This document shows positions 22,945 through 35,275 of a DNA stretch of 64,000 nt, piece by piece. The position numbers and the translations under genes are program-made. The DNA comes from Acanthococcus lagerstroemiae (Eukaryota; Arthropoda; Insecta; Hemiptera; Eriococcidae), in the NCBI GenBank assembly GCA_031841125.1, contig CM063113.1, forward strand, positions 61,435,211 to 61,499,210, in the 5' to 3' direction. Within the stretch, counting starts at the first letter, position 1. Each line of letters begins with the position of its first letter. The notes below the pieces were generated by a model, which saw only the letters and a list, made by a program, of their open reading frames with translations, had not been told where the DNA came from and made no database searches.

Positions 22945-25026
22945 ATGGCCGATGACCAGCTTCCTTTAAAAAAAATGAAACAAAATCATCCATATATAGC
23001 CATAAGAGATAAAAAGGTTCGTGGTGAACCCCATCTACAACACCGTACGAATGTAATAGTACCAGCGAAAGAATTAGGCCCTGATTGCCAGTAAGTTGAT
23101 GCATAATATTCTGTAAAACGACTACTTACAGCACAATGTAGGCATATACAAGTTACAATGCTTCTCATTTTTATTCAGATGTACAAGATTGAAGTGTTTC
23201 GAAGCTGTTCCTGCAGAAACGAGACAACAACTTTTTGACCACTTTTACTCAACTTTTCCAACGAAAAATGACCAGGATTCCCATCTTGCTGGCTTGATTA
23301 CAATGCGACCGGTAGTACAAAGAAGGCCGCGGACAGTTCTCGTTACAGTGCCCGTACTTGATGATGAGAATGGTGTAATCGATGATGATTTTGACAACGA
23401 CTTAGTAGAGGGAAAACATCCTAATACTGCCGCGTTTTTTAAAATAAAATCCGGTGGAAAGATGACGAGATTCCTGTGAGTATTATCGTTTATTTCAAAA
23501 TTTCTTATGTTCTTATCATCTACAGTCATACTGTTATTGTGTAGGTTTGCTTGAAAGCTTTTATGTCTATCTTTGCTGTAACACGTGCACGTATACGCCG
23601 AATTCAAATGAACTTGGTTGAACAAGGATGTTCCCCTCGTGACAAACGCGGACTACATGACAACCATTATAAATCAACACCGGATCCAGTTATGTACCTC
23701 ATCCACCACCACATTAAGTCATTACGACGCCATCAATCCCACTACAGCATTAGAGACAATCCAACACGGTATTACCTACCTGAAGATTTCAAAAGCGTAG
23801 CTGATGTTCATAGAGAGTTTCTCAATGTATACCGTATCAACGTTTCACAACGACTATACAGATCAGTGTTCGACACCTACAACCTCGGCTTCTCCATGCC
23901 TAAAAGTGATACATGTAGTACATGTGATGAGTTCAGGCACAAAATTCAATTAGCTGTGACAAACGAAGAGAAAAATTCATTGGAGGTTGCTCGTCTGGCC
24001 CATTTAAAATTGGCAGGAAAATTCAGAGAGCTGAAACAACGTTATACTGCACAGGCCAAAAGAAAGAAAGTCACAGTACTATCATTTGACTTTATGCAAA
24101 ATCTCCCAGTTCCGAATCTGAACACAAATGACGTATACTATGCTACACAACTTTGGGTGTACATCTTTGGAATTCATAACCTAGGTACGAAGCAAGCTAC
24201 TATGTACATTTACGATGAGGTCAATGGAAAGAAGGGTGCAAACAATGTGTGCTCATTATTATTCAAATATTTAAGCAGGCTGCCCAAACGCCCGTTAGTG
24301 CTACTGTGCGACAATTGTCCGGGCCAGAATAAAAACAAGATCTTGGTCAGATTCCTTTACGCAGTTGTACACATATTTAAAATTGTTCCTAAGGTGACAG
24401 TGATCTTTCCAGTGAGAGGGCATACTTATTTACCTAACGATCAAGACTTCTCGGTAGTATCGAAGAAAAAAAAGTTCATACCGGCGGAGACTCCTTCTGA
24501 ATGGATTGAAGCTTTCAAAATGGCTCGAATAACAAAACCGACATTCGAAGTAGTGCCTGTTTATTACGAATCGTTTCTTAATATGTCCGACAGTTTAGCA
24601 CCATATTTTTTACCGACACCACGCCCCCCAATGAACTTAAAATCTGGAAGAATGATTGAGATTTCAGGTTTTTCACCAGACGTGCGTATTCGACAGTCGT
24701 ACACTGGAAGGTGGTATCATATCGCTGTAAAGAAGACGTCTGTAATGCCATCTCAAGTTAATCTTCAGCCGCTGTATGCAAAACAACTCGAAGTTCTGCC
24801 ACGGAAGTTGAAAGATATGAAGAAGCTGTTCCCATTTACGAAGAATCCTTCTAGTAGAGAATATTATTCTCAGTTTTGGAATCTGGATAATGTTGATAAC
24901 CCTTCAACTTCTGCCCCAGCTATCAGCAGTTCTGTTCGTGCTAATGATGATGAGTATAGCATCGATTCTATTGAATGCATCGAATTTATCGACAGCGATG
25001 AAAACAGCAGTGGCGAAGATGAATAA
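22945..25026 (+). CDS. Transposase of the 2.8-kb DNA transposon, three exons
   Basis: Exons 22945-23090, 23179-23475 and 23545-25026 (stop TAA). The first join (donor gtaagt, acceptor ttcag) gives GPDCQCTRLKCF, a cysteine-rich N-terminal module. Exon 3 encodes about 490 residues: a CSTC pair (120s), SFDFMQNLPVP (D180 of the exon-3 frame), LLCDNCPGQNKN (D254) and RGHTYLPNDQDF (H291, D297/D299). These acidic residues are candidates for an RNase H-fold DD(E/D) core. The layout resembles insect DUF7869-type transposase-like proteins. At the second intron (gtgagt...gtag) the frame is off by one base, since CT + GTT TGC leads to an early TGA, so this copy is either broken there or spliced non-canonically. 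AATAAA at 25128-25133 may end the transcript. Confidence 0.78.
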
Positions 25027-27999
25027 TTTTCATTTTTTTGATATTTTGTTGTTTAAAAAAGAAAAAATTTCGATATTAAAGTCTTTGTTTTTCTTTCTTT
25101 GATTTTGTATTAGGTAGTTTAGTTTGTAATAAAAATATGTCGAAATCGAGACTTATTCTTTAATATTCTTCATTAGTATGCCTTTTGTTAGTAAAGAATG
25201 AGAAAAAAGAAATAAAATACGACTTTCATAACGTATACAAATTCATATTGTTGGTGAAAACAGCCATAGTCAGGTAGCATGCCTAGTAATATCATTAATA
25301 TTATTATTTGGGGTACAGTTACGGTTTGTGTGGGAAGGTTCAAGGAACATTTTTAGGTACTTTTCATCCATCCAGTTATACACAGAAAAACAGAGCCACA
25401 TTTTTTCCCTCTCCTGTAACTTTTGTTTGGACTGACTATGGTTGTTTTCAAAACCAACCCCTCAATTACTGTAACTATTATCCAAGTGTACGCACCAACG
25501 TCGTCGAACGCATCGGAGGAGGAAGGGGAGCGATTTTACGAACTACTTGAGAAGGTATTCGAGGAAGAAAAATCTTATTATACGATTGTAATGGGCGACT
25601 TTAACGCTAAAATAGGGTCGGACGGAATCAATAGAAACTGCCTAGGGAGATTCGCAAACAATCAATCAAATGGCAATGGGCTTATGACAGCAAATTTTAT
25701 GGACAAGTTGAATTTGAAATTAGTAACCTCCTTCTTCAAAAAAAAATCCAAACGGAAATGGACATGGCGATCGCCAGATGGGAGAACGAAGAATGAAATC
25801 GATCACCTAGGTATTAACGATTTAAGAATCGTAGAAAATATAGGAGTATTAAGCGCAGTAAACTTCTCCTCCGATCATAGACCAGTCAGATGCGTAATCC
25901 GAATCCCAACGCAAGCCATATTTCAAAACAATCGAAATACATCGAAATTCTCTTTAAAGAAATTGATAATCCCCCTGCATAGCTACTCGAGACTAAACGA
26001 ATTACTTGCGGTGAAATTAAGGGCTGTCGACTTGACCAGCGGGAACGTGCAATCAAATTACGACAATCTGTGTAATACTATTAACAAAACGCTAGTCGAG
26101 GTTGGGACTTATAAAACAGAGGCAAGTACCGACGATAAAATAAGAGCTGAAACGAAAAAGCTAATTGAAAAAAGAGCTCTATTAAATCGGATTAGGCAAA
26201 AAACGGTGTCACAAAAAGTCGAATTGGCAATGCTAGCTAAGGCGATAAGGAGAGCGATAAAACGGGACGTGAAAGAATACGAAGAAAAGAAAGTCGAAGA
26301 AATTATCGAGGACAAGTGGTCTACAAAGAAAGCTAATAGAGCAATAAACAGAGGCAGGCATCTAATACCAAAAGTAGAAATCGGTGGTGGAAAATACGAA
26401 TATGATAGGACTAAAATTGTAAAGAAGGCGACAGACTTCTACCAAAGACTTTACGCGGAACCAGAGCTAGATAGAGAGGAGTCAAACAGGCCAGAACACT
26501 GGCAGCTTTATGTAACCAACCGCGATAACTTTCGACCAATACTAACACACGAAGTGCTGGATGTTCTAAGAAAAGTAAAGGTAAATAAAGCACCAGGACC
26601 CGACTAAATACAAAACGAACACCTTAAAATCATGGCAGAAACGATGGCAGAACCATTATCACAATTATTTAACCAAATTATGACAACGGGTAATACTCCA
26701 GACCAATGGAATCTTTCAGAAATCGTTTTGCTTCATAAAAAAGGAGATAGGTGCAATATTGGTAATTATCGACCAATAAGCCTGTCATCGAATATGGGGA
26801 AGGTGTTCATGAAAATAATCAAAAACCAAATATACAGCATTTTAGACCAAAATCAACCGATAGAACAGGCAGGTTTTCGTAAAAAATTTGCAACAATAGA
26901 CCATATACAGACGCTCACGCAAATTATTGAAAAAACAAATGAATATGGAATAGAGGTGGTCTTAGCGTTTATTGACTTCAATAAGGCCTTCGACTCCATC
27001 TACCACCACAGTGCCTGGAAAGCACTTGCATCGCAAGGCGTCCCAGAAGGTATTATAATAATGCTAGAAAATCTGTATCGTAAAAGGTGATCCCTTGTCA
27101 CCTAATATTTTTAATGCGGTACTTGAAGGAGTGTTCAGAGAATTACAGTGGGAGAAATATGGCTTGTTAATGGATGGATACCAAATAAATAATCACAGAT
27201 ACCAAATAAACAATCTCAGATTCGCCGATGACATCGTACTGATTGGTAAAAATATGGAGGAAATAAACTGTATGATTGACGATTTGGTGGAACAAGGGGC
27301 TAAAGTGGGACTAAAAATTAACTTAGAAAAATCCAAAATTATGAAAAAAGAGGGAAAATATGCAAGCCGCCCCTCCAGCGGAACGAAACTAGAGATGGTT
27401 GACGACTACAAGTACCTAGGACAGTTAGTATCATTCAAAACCCGAATCGGGAAGGAAATTGAGACTCGCAAAACTAACTCTTGGAAAGGTTTTTGGGCGT
27501 TGAAACACATTTTTAAAAGTAAAATGAAAATTCAAACGAAGGCTAAAATCCTAGGTAGTTGTGTGCTACCAGTGGCAACATACGGGGCTCAAACCTGGTC
27601 AATAACCAAAAAACAGTTGAAGAAATTGAAAACGATGCAAAACTCCATGTTCCGGAGCATTTTAAAAATTAAAATAAAAGACAAAATTAGACTTGAGGAT
27701 ATAAGAAACCAAATTAATGCTACCGATATTGGCGGGCCACCTGGCAAGAGAAAGTAATTTAAAGTGGCACAATATCGCGACCTTTTGGACCCCGTATGGC
27801 CACAAACGCACAAGAGGGAGACCAATACTACGCTGGAGGGACGATTTCAAAGTTTTGAAAGAAAGATGGGTGCAATCAGCGAGAGACCGAGACGTATGGA
27901 GAGAGACAACGGAAACTTATGCCCTAAAATGGGCGGGGTAGCTGGCGGTGGCTCACCTACCCAAAGTTGTAAATAAAATAAAATAAAATAAAAAAATAC

Positions 28000-30900
28000 G
28001 TATCTAACGTTAATCTATGTGGAGACGACGATACGCACATTTCATCCGTGTTTGCAGATTGCAGTGTTCCATATACGAGTAAGTAATACAAATCAGCGAA
28101 AAAGCGTATGCGTACGAACTACTCCAATATTCGATTAATAATGACGTTTAAATACTATATGCATGTTCGTTTGGTCGACCAGTTGGCGCTCACTGGTCGA
28201 TGAACTTACTGGCAAGTTGTGCACTGACTCATTGTGCATTTCGTGCCCCCGGTCGAAGAGTACTCGAGTAATGACCGAGTATTCGACAAGGAGCGCGATT
28301 TTTATTTGTTACGCGATAACTTTCAATTCAAGGTTTTCCACCGCTACAGATTTACACACAACGAACCGGATATAACTACGTCACAGACAGCCGTTGCTTT
28401 TGCGACACGAACGCGCGTCTCTAATTAACTCGAATCGATAATCGTTACCTTTCGAGTAACATGATGAACATTCAACGCGACTAATATACGCTTAAAATTA
28501 GGCCTACAATAAGGATAACAACGAATACAGACGAAGATAAATCTATTTCTGCAATCGGATACTTGACATATCAATGATGCTAACACAGAGAGCCATCGTC
28601 TAAAATGAAAATCAAATCTCGTTAGTCCCTATCTTCTTAGGACACATAATTGACACCTAGTGCAGTTACCCAACAGAAGAGCGTGTTGACTTGCTCAGTG
28701 TTGAAGACACTTAGTCGATTCAACAGAATCAGATCAAGTCTGAAAATCGAATGCAAATACCCTTTCCAACACAAATATCTCCAAAAATCACCACATTTTT
28801 GGTTGGTTCAAGCAGAATCAAAAGGGTCTACGCTGTTTACATCTCTGATGCACCAAGTCCAGAGAATTTTGAAAGTAGAAATGTTACATCTGATTTGCAT
28901 TATACATACTCGCGAAGTACGTTTCTTTTTTTTGTTACGAGTTTTAATCTTTGGCGCGAAGTACCACTGATATGCGAAGTACCCGACTGAGGGAGAATAA
29001 GAAAGCAAAAGAACAAAAAAAAAAAAGATAAGTTTGGCTTCTCTGGACTGTTCCACCTCTCAGATATTTAATGCTCCATCGAAATGACTTAACGCTCGTA
29101 ATACGACTTACTTCTTAATACATTAACAAAAATATACAGGTAACAAAGGATAAATTTAGTGATTTCACAGCCCAACTAATACTTTTGATATCTACGCGCA
29201 GACTAAACGAAATTATAAGAAATAGGCAAACATGGCCGCACCTGCCCGTGATTGCGAAAATGCTGCGCAGGTTTTCAGAGATTTACCACGGCAGATAGAT
29301 AAATCCGCGGAAATGTACGAGTCTCACTCGACATCCGCGGCGAATCCACGTGCCCGAGCACGTTAGTTTCCCGACAAGAATTTCTCAAAAGTTAGGGACC
29401 TGGTAGTTGGCGAGTTCAAAACTTTCGGCAAATAACTTTAAAGGGCTTTCTAACTCGTAATCGGAATAATAACAGTTATTCGTATAGTGTACGAGTATTT
29501 TGACAAAATTCCCAAGCACCGGAAGATTTCGCGAGCACAGAGGGTATAATTCGAAAGGCTGAAGCTACATACAAGCTAATAAAGTATAAAGCTAAGACTT
29601 CTCGAGTGGCTATCCTAATTTGATGGTTCATGACCGAGTAAACAACTTCTCTCTACAACAGCAAGTGTGACGTTGAGCTATGGGAATCGAATATCGAGAG
29701 TGACCCCTTACATTTGTGGTATCGATATCCGAAAATACTTTTTTTTTCTACATGCTCGAAAAGCGTCTTACTTGTAACCACTTCTCAGTGCAAGAAGTGA
29801 AATTTCCCAATCGACAATGTACTATGTAAACAAAACACCAAGAATGCAAAAATAATCCAGTTTTGCACTAGAGCAAAAAAGTGACGTCAAAACCGTATGT
29901 TTACTTGGCAGTTGGCAGTAGAAGGAAGGTTCACACTAGACGGACAGGCGCGTCGTTTTCGTCGCTTATGCGTGTTTTCATACCTAAGCGTTACGGCAAC
30001 TCCAACTCCTATAAACTACTTACTGCTTTTCGAGCATGTATTTCCAAAATAAAAAGTTTGCAACTTTTGCGAGAAGCGCGTTATTCGCTGTGCGTTTTGC
30101 AGCACTCGTCACGAATAACGCGCTTCTTGCACTTGTTGGCAAAATATACTATTTTTCGGGTTGGTCTTTCAGCGGATTACTTCAAGGCTCACTCATTACT
30201 CCATTCTTTGAGTAAGATAACCACCGATGATACGTGGCTCACTTCCAGTAATACCGAATCGGATTATATCAAAATAATTCGCGATATTTCTGGCAACTAA
30301 TTTTGGATACTGGATAAATGGGGTTGTATAATATTTTCTTACCTAACACCGAGTCCGAATCATTTTGGCGAGCATTCGTGAACACCGATTTCCGCGGCTT
30401 GGTGTTGGTAGGGAACGAGGGAACTCGTACTTCGGCAAGACGCACGCAGATTTTAACAAAACATATTCAGACAATTCGCGTGCCAGGATTCTTACGCGAC
30501 AAGTGGAAATTTCGAATCATCGTTTTCGTACACAGTTCCCGAACTAATAGGGTTAGAACGGTGAACTGGTTGCAGCGGTTAGTCACCTATGCTAGTACAG
30601 AGAGAAGTCGAATTAGAACACACTGACCGGAGGAACGCCTTCGTTCGCAAAGAGCACGATTTAAGGTCCCACCCATTGCGATATTCCATTTTTCTTTTTC
30701 TTCTTATTATCATCATCATTGTTATCTATTTTTTATTCACAATATTCTCCAATGACATGACAGCAGTGCTCCGATATGGAGAGCTGCAACTTCGTCACGC
30801 CGCGTTGATATAATTTGAAAACGAAAAATGAAAAGAAAAATTTAACCCGAAATAAGATCTACAAGCATGATCGAGATTACCTAAGTAAAACGTGGACGTA

Positions 30901-33900
30901 GAAAATGCGGACAACGTGACGAACCACATTGTAGAATATGTGATAATTATTTTTCTGTCTCCAGTACGTTGACAGCACTCGAACTACACAATCGCTTAGG
31001 GTTACTTTGGTTCATCACAACCGCGACCATGTCGAAATTTACGATCTACGACTATACTACGACGGCAGGACTAAAATTAAAATCGTTCTCGCCGATTAAA
31101 AATTTAATATTTATGAGATCAGTCGAATCGAAACGATTAATTCGCGTCACTCTACAGTTTCCTTCGGTGGTACACGAACGAAAGGCATCGCCTAATGTTT
31201 AAATTCTTTAGATGAGTGCGCAGCATTTATTCGTAATCTGGACATGTTGACACGACAGGCGCACTTTCGCGTATTGTTCTCCAGGCTACATACGTACACA
31301 TTATCCTTGTTTACATAGTTAGCGGAGAATAAAAGAAATCAAAACGTTAAACGATACGTAAGTACGGTTTCTCTCGTAGATGCACGATAAAAGGTAAAAA
31401 TAAATTGAGTAATGTACACCGTCCGAGATGAACGTTCAAATTCGGAGGGAATAAACAGAACGAAGAGGGAGAAAAAAAGGTAACGGGGTTGGAAGACATT
31501 ACGAGAAACACGAGAAACTTTTCTCGAAAATTATGAATTAAAAAAATAAAAATTAAAAGTTCAATAGATAGGTACGTGAAAATGCGGAAAGTTCTGATAA
31601 ATACTCGAGTATTTAGTTGAGTGCAGTTCGAGCACGGTTGATCTATACCAACGACATAATAATATACGAGTAATCCAACCAACCTAAACTCAGGAGCGGA
31701 TAGGGCTTTTGTAGTGACCTGGGAAAGAAAGGTGAAAACGGCTCACATGCATAAATTTGTGTGTTAATTATTACTGAATGCCACTAGCTGACCGGCCCTT
31801 TTTACCCTTTTGGACGACGGCCCAACGGGCCTTGGCCCACTGCCTAAACTTGAGAGAGTTGCAATTGCAGCATCTTGATGTCTGAATTTCTTAAACCCAA
31901 AATAATAAAAAAATTGTCACTTTAGACACGTTGAAATGGCAACTACCCTTATGGCAGACAGCTGTCTCCCCCCCCCCCCAACAAAAGCCCAATGTTGACG
32001 ATTTCATTAAGAAGCGTGTTCTTCGACTGTGCTTCGAGTAGAGCAGAGCAAAATTTTTGTTCCGTGGTATCGATTTTCGGGCTTTCGATTTGGTCCGTAA
32101 AAGCGGGTACCAGTACTACCTGTGGACTGGGCACCCGTACTATCCGCAAATGAGAACGGGTAATAAATTACGAAACACCCATTCCCACCCAAGCTCACTT
32201 CTGATACTGGTACTTCGTACTTATTCAGGGATAGGATGGGTACCCATGCACACGAACTGAAATTTTCCAACATCTGAACGCGTTAAATACACGGGTATCC
32301 ACGGACTATTTAGAGCTCCAGTTGGTTCAATACAGTGGACAGACTAGAACATCGAAAATGATAACCGGGCTTTGCTCGTTCCATAACGTGCTTTAATTAC
32401 GGAGCGAGTAGCCTTTGGATTGTCCAGATCACATTTCTCGCTGCGTCGTTAACAACCGAGAAGACGGAGAGAACAAGCACACGCATGTATCCTCACTGCT
32501 GTCACATCCGAAAGTCACTCGCTCTGGCTCCGCTCTGTTCACAACAGAGAACATCTAATGTTACCTGATTTATATTACACAAATAATGTTACGAATTTCA
32601 ATCGAGGCTTCACTTCAACCTTGACAGCTCGAATACTCTAGAAATACTCGCGCCCTTCACATGATAAAACATACGCCTCTTGAATCTAAGGTAGATACTT
32701 CTACTATGCACAAGTTTTCTTCGAATCTGAACTGGAATTACAACTCCTCCAAGTGCTAGGACCTCCCTCTTACGAGGCTGTATTCTCGCATATAAAATCG
32801 TCTTTGTAGAACGAGCCAATCAACAGATATCACAGTCTCTTAACAGTAACAACCTAGACAGTTTTTGTCATAAATCGAATCTCTTAGAAAAATAAAACAA
32901 GCTTAATATTCCTCGGGAAACCTTTTCCAAGTGAATTATCAACCGTGAACGAATAACCCTCGAAAATGTTCGATATTATTCTCCAAACGACGTTATTTTA
33001 ATATTTGATATCGATTTTCAGTCAATTTGAAAATGTAACGGACGTGCCACGAGTTTGCAGTCGAATCCTGCACGTTTTTTCTACGTTTCAACGTAAAATA
33101 TCGTAGGAATTATTCGCAATACCGGGATTTTCAATTCTATCGCTTACAGTCTTAATCGCGACACACAATTATCAAATACTAGGACAGAAAACACAAGTCA
33201 CAATAATTAATATTATATGCACAGTGGTCGATACGATCGTTGGTCTTTTAAATGCCTCCAATTTTCGTAGACATCGTGATTAGAATTTAAAATTCATGGT
33301 GAGGAGGGGAGAAGTAGGGGGGAAAACAGAAACAAAAAATACGTTAAAAATAAATACAGTATAAAAACAATTTAAAAATACGGAGAAGGTAACTTCTTTC
33401 ATACCTTGTTCTTTGCAATTTTCTTTAAAAAAGATCCCAATTCCAAATGGACTCGCGAAAAAATCCTTTTTAAACGAAAATATCACACGCTTCAACGTTT
33501 GCGATTTTACGATTGCTCACCGGCTGCGTTCTCTGTCTGACTCACGGAAATATTTTGAAAACCTGGAATACATCACAACTCATTAGCGTCGCCATTCAAC
33601 GTACATCACCTGTAAAACGTAAATCGAGTCGCATTTTGGACTCATTCCAATATTTCAAAATCTCGAGTTCAATCGGGTAAAAAATAAAACAATCATATTC
33701 AAATCTGATCCCAGTGATATTTCTTCAGTCTGCTTTTCCTCTTGAATTTGATCTAAAAATTGTCTCGGTCATTTATTATTTATTTGGGCTCCCTATTACT
33801 TCCGCTTACTTCATTAGACCTCTTGTCCAGAAAGAACTGGTTAAATAGAGTGCTTGCTCCCGAAAGAGGTGAATTAAATAGGTATTTGTTCCTAGTTTTT

Positions 33901-34174
33901 TGAACAGACAGGAGTGAGAACGGAGGGAGGTACAAACGAAATTAATGAAAGTACATTCGGACGCAAACGAAACTCGCCGAACGAGATCATTTTGACGCGT
34001 AAATCCAAAAGTAAGACGAGTTCTTCACCACTGTTCTCCTCGAGGGGTGAATGTAAACATGAAATGAATGGAGGTACGATGTAGCACAACCGATCGGGAC
34101 CATTTTAGAATGAAAAGCGAAGGAGGGCTGAGGAAATATTGCTCGTATTCCTCAAATTCAAAGGGCCGTGCATC
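28000..34174. other. Long intergenic region without a supported gene
   Basis: AT-rich sequence between the retrotransposon and PPP1R37. The open frames here (for example 28650-28970, 29881-30300, 31682-31347) have no family resemblance, several lack an ATG, and they overlap others in opposite frames. It holds an inverted repeat at 30073-30126 and a C12 run at 31968-31979. A 3' UTR or a further 3' exon of PPP1R37 would lie at its right end. Confidence 0.5.
30073..30126. repeat. 15-bp perfect inverted repeat
   Basis: GAAGCGCGTTATTCG at 30073-30087 and CGAATAACGCGCTTC at 30112-30126, with weaker pairing continuing outward (tttgc...aag on both sides). Probably the core of a small foldback element; ends and target duplication not identified. 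Confidence 0.6.
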
Positions 34175-35275
34175 TTACACGATCAATCGCTCACCTGCCA
34201 AATCCGAAGACATGTGCCCTTGCAGCAGTACAAATGCCGTCGCTTCCAAAATGTTCGGCGAACTCTTGCTCGGCGACGACAGGAAAGTAGGAGATAGTTT
34301 CTGCGGCCACGTCGCTGGCGACGATTTCGACTCCGTCGGTTCGTATTTATCGGTCGCGTCGTACTCTCTAGCGGACAGCGCAGAAACAGAGTCTTCGTCC
34401 GCTTTGCCGCAGCATTTTGCTTCTCGATGGTAGCCGGTTTCTTGCTCTATTGTGGTCACGCAATCCGGCAGCTGAGCTTCACTATTCGTTTTCGCAGCTT
34501 CCTCCGACTTCGGCTGACGCACAAACGGATTCTGAAACAAACCGATCAGTTTTTCCAAATTCGCTGGAATCTTGGCCGACTCCATGGCAACAGCCGGCGC
34601 CTGCAGTATTGGCGACACCCACGATAATTTGCGAATTTTCTGCGTTATATTCGACCCGTCTTTATGGTCCGACTTTTCGTCCTTCTTCGACCTGGTAACC
34701 TCATCTTTTTTACTTAACTCGTCGTTCTTATTTTCCTTACCCGCGTGATCTTTTTCTTCTTTCTCTTCTTTATTTTCGGTGCTCGGATTACATTCGGTCA
34801 GCGGCTTTGTCTCCGGTTCGACGACGGTCACCTTGAACCGAGACGACGTCTTGCCCAGCGTTGGCACGTAGAACGGCGGCGACGTATTCGGGCTTTCAGT
34901 CACCTTCGAAACTTGAAACCGATTTCGTACCGGCGACGGACTCGACACGGGACTAGGAATAGGACTGGGGGCCGGACTACGCAGCCGACCATTCTTCTTT
35001 GGCTCGCCCAAGAAGTTATTCGACGGGCACGAGGGTGCGCTGGTGATGTCCTGCGGTCGAAACTGCAGCGATTCGCAAGTCAGCGAGATTTTACGCGAGT
35101 CGACAATCGACAGCTTCAGATTGCGATTACGAGCACTGAGTTCGCGAACCGCGTCTTCCTCCTCGTTGCTATCGCTGTCCATTTCGCCTTTGTGTTCCAT
35201 GATTTTATTCTCGTTTTCGGCACAGCGGTCGCGTATCTTCTCGACCAACGACTTATATTTAACGGCGGTGTTTTC
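34175..35275 (-). CDS. PPP1R37: PPP1R37 terminal exon, disordered C-terminal region
   Basis: 366 residues after the acceptor ttatag. It begins ENTAVKYKSLVEKIRDRC, the helix that follows the last LRR in this family. It then becomes low-complexity: an acidic stretch (DSDSNEEED), a run rich in Ser-Pro (SPAPSPIPSPVSSPSPV), two similar blocks RFQVSKVTESP and RFKVTVVEPE, and a Lys/Glu-rich segment. RKLSW at about residues 215-219 of the exon fits the loose PP1-docking pattern (K/R-x-V/I/L-x-F/W), an inference. A good donor (G|gtgagc, last exon base 34195) lies in frame 18 bases before the stop codon, so a longer isoform with an exon further downstream is possible. Confidence 0.85.
   Translation of the reverse strand, partial: ENTAVKYKSLVEKIRDRCAENENKIMEHKGEMDSDSNEEEDAVRELSARNRNLKLSIVDSRKISLTCESLQFRPQDITSAPSCPSNNFLGEPKKNGRLRSPAPSPIPSPVSSPSPVRNRFQVSKVTESPNTSPPFYVPTLGKTSSRFKVTVVEPETKPLTECNPSTENKEEKEEKDHAGKENKNDELSKKDEVTRSKKDEKSDHKDGSNITQKIRKLSWVSPILQAPAVAMESAKIPANLEKLIGLFQNPFVRQPKSEEAAKTNSEAQLPDCVTTIEQETGYHREAKCCGKADEDSVSALSAREYDATDKYEPTESKSSPATWPQKLSPTFLSSPSKSSPNILEATAFVLLQGHMSSDLAGERLIV

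Larger units (their letters stand above)
22642..25463 (+). mobile_element. DNA transposon with 31-bp inverted ends and AATT target duplication (Sola-like?)
   Basis: 2,822 bp. Left end 22642-22672 begins GAGGGGTTGGTTTTGAAAAC; right end 25433-25463 is its reverse complement with 2 mismatches in 31. AATT flanks it at 22638-22641 and 25464-25467. A 4-bp duplication and a GAGGGG end fit the Sola superfamily better than piggyBac (TTAA) or Harbinger (3 bp), but this is a tentative assignment. The inner part of the terminal repeat, GAAAAC(A/G)(A/G)CC(A/T)TAGTCA, recurs inside the element at 22804 and 25256 and inverted at 22822. It carries one spliced transposase gene on the plus strand. Confidence 0.85.
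22246..27941 (+). pseudogene. Retrotransposon endonuclease-reverse transcriptase frame, broken
   Basis: The endonuclease part begins near 22340 (IIHYNCRGLANEERL, GLSEIRRKGE) and stops at the transposon insertion (22641). If the insert and one AATT copy are removed, the frame resumes directly at 25468 (VTIIQVYAPTS, MGDFNAKIG, SSDHRPV). Defects: TAA at 26605-26607 in the conserved APGPD-x-IQNE stretch, where a single G-to-T change from GAA would explain it; a TGA at 27088-27090 with loss of about 20 residues and a frame change before GDPLSP; another frame slip near 27750. The reverse transcriptase palm motifs FIDFNKAFDS and LRFADDIVLI are still readable. The last readable frame ends at 27941. 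Confidence 0.85.
21974..27990 (+). mobile_element. RTE-like non-LTR retrotransposon, interrupted and inactive
   Basis: The 5' end is placed just after aaaaaatac (21965-21973). The 3' end is a short A-rich repeat (aaataaaataaaataaaa) followed by the same aaaaaatac at 27991-27999, a likely 9-bp target duplication. The element encodes an apurinic endonuclease followed by a reverse transcriptase and a C-terminal tail (GHLARESN, then a GRPILRWRDD block) typical of the RTE group, which also ends in simple repeats. A DNA transposon (22642-25463) was later inserted into the endonuclease region. Clade assignment rests on motifs only. Confidence 0.8.

Noticed and set aside
22638..25467. piggyBac assignment of the 2.8-kb transposon
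   Set aside because: The duplication is AATT rather than TTAA, and the transposase lacks the piggyBac motif pattern.
29881..30300. 139-codon plus-strand frame
   Set aside because: Starts at a non-ATG codon, crosses the 30073-30126 inverted repeat and resembles no known protein.
31347..31682. 111-codon minus-strand frame rich in F, L and I
   Set aside because: Complement of an A-rich tract; no domain pattern, no supporting splice or promoter context.
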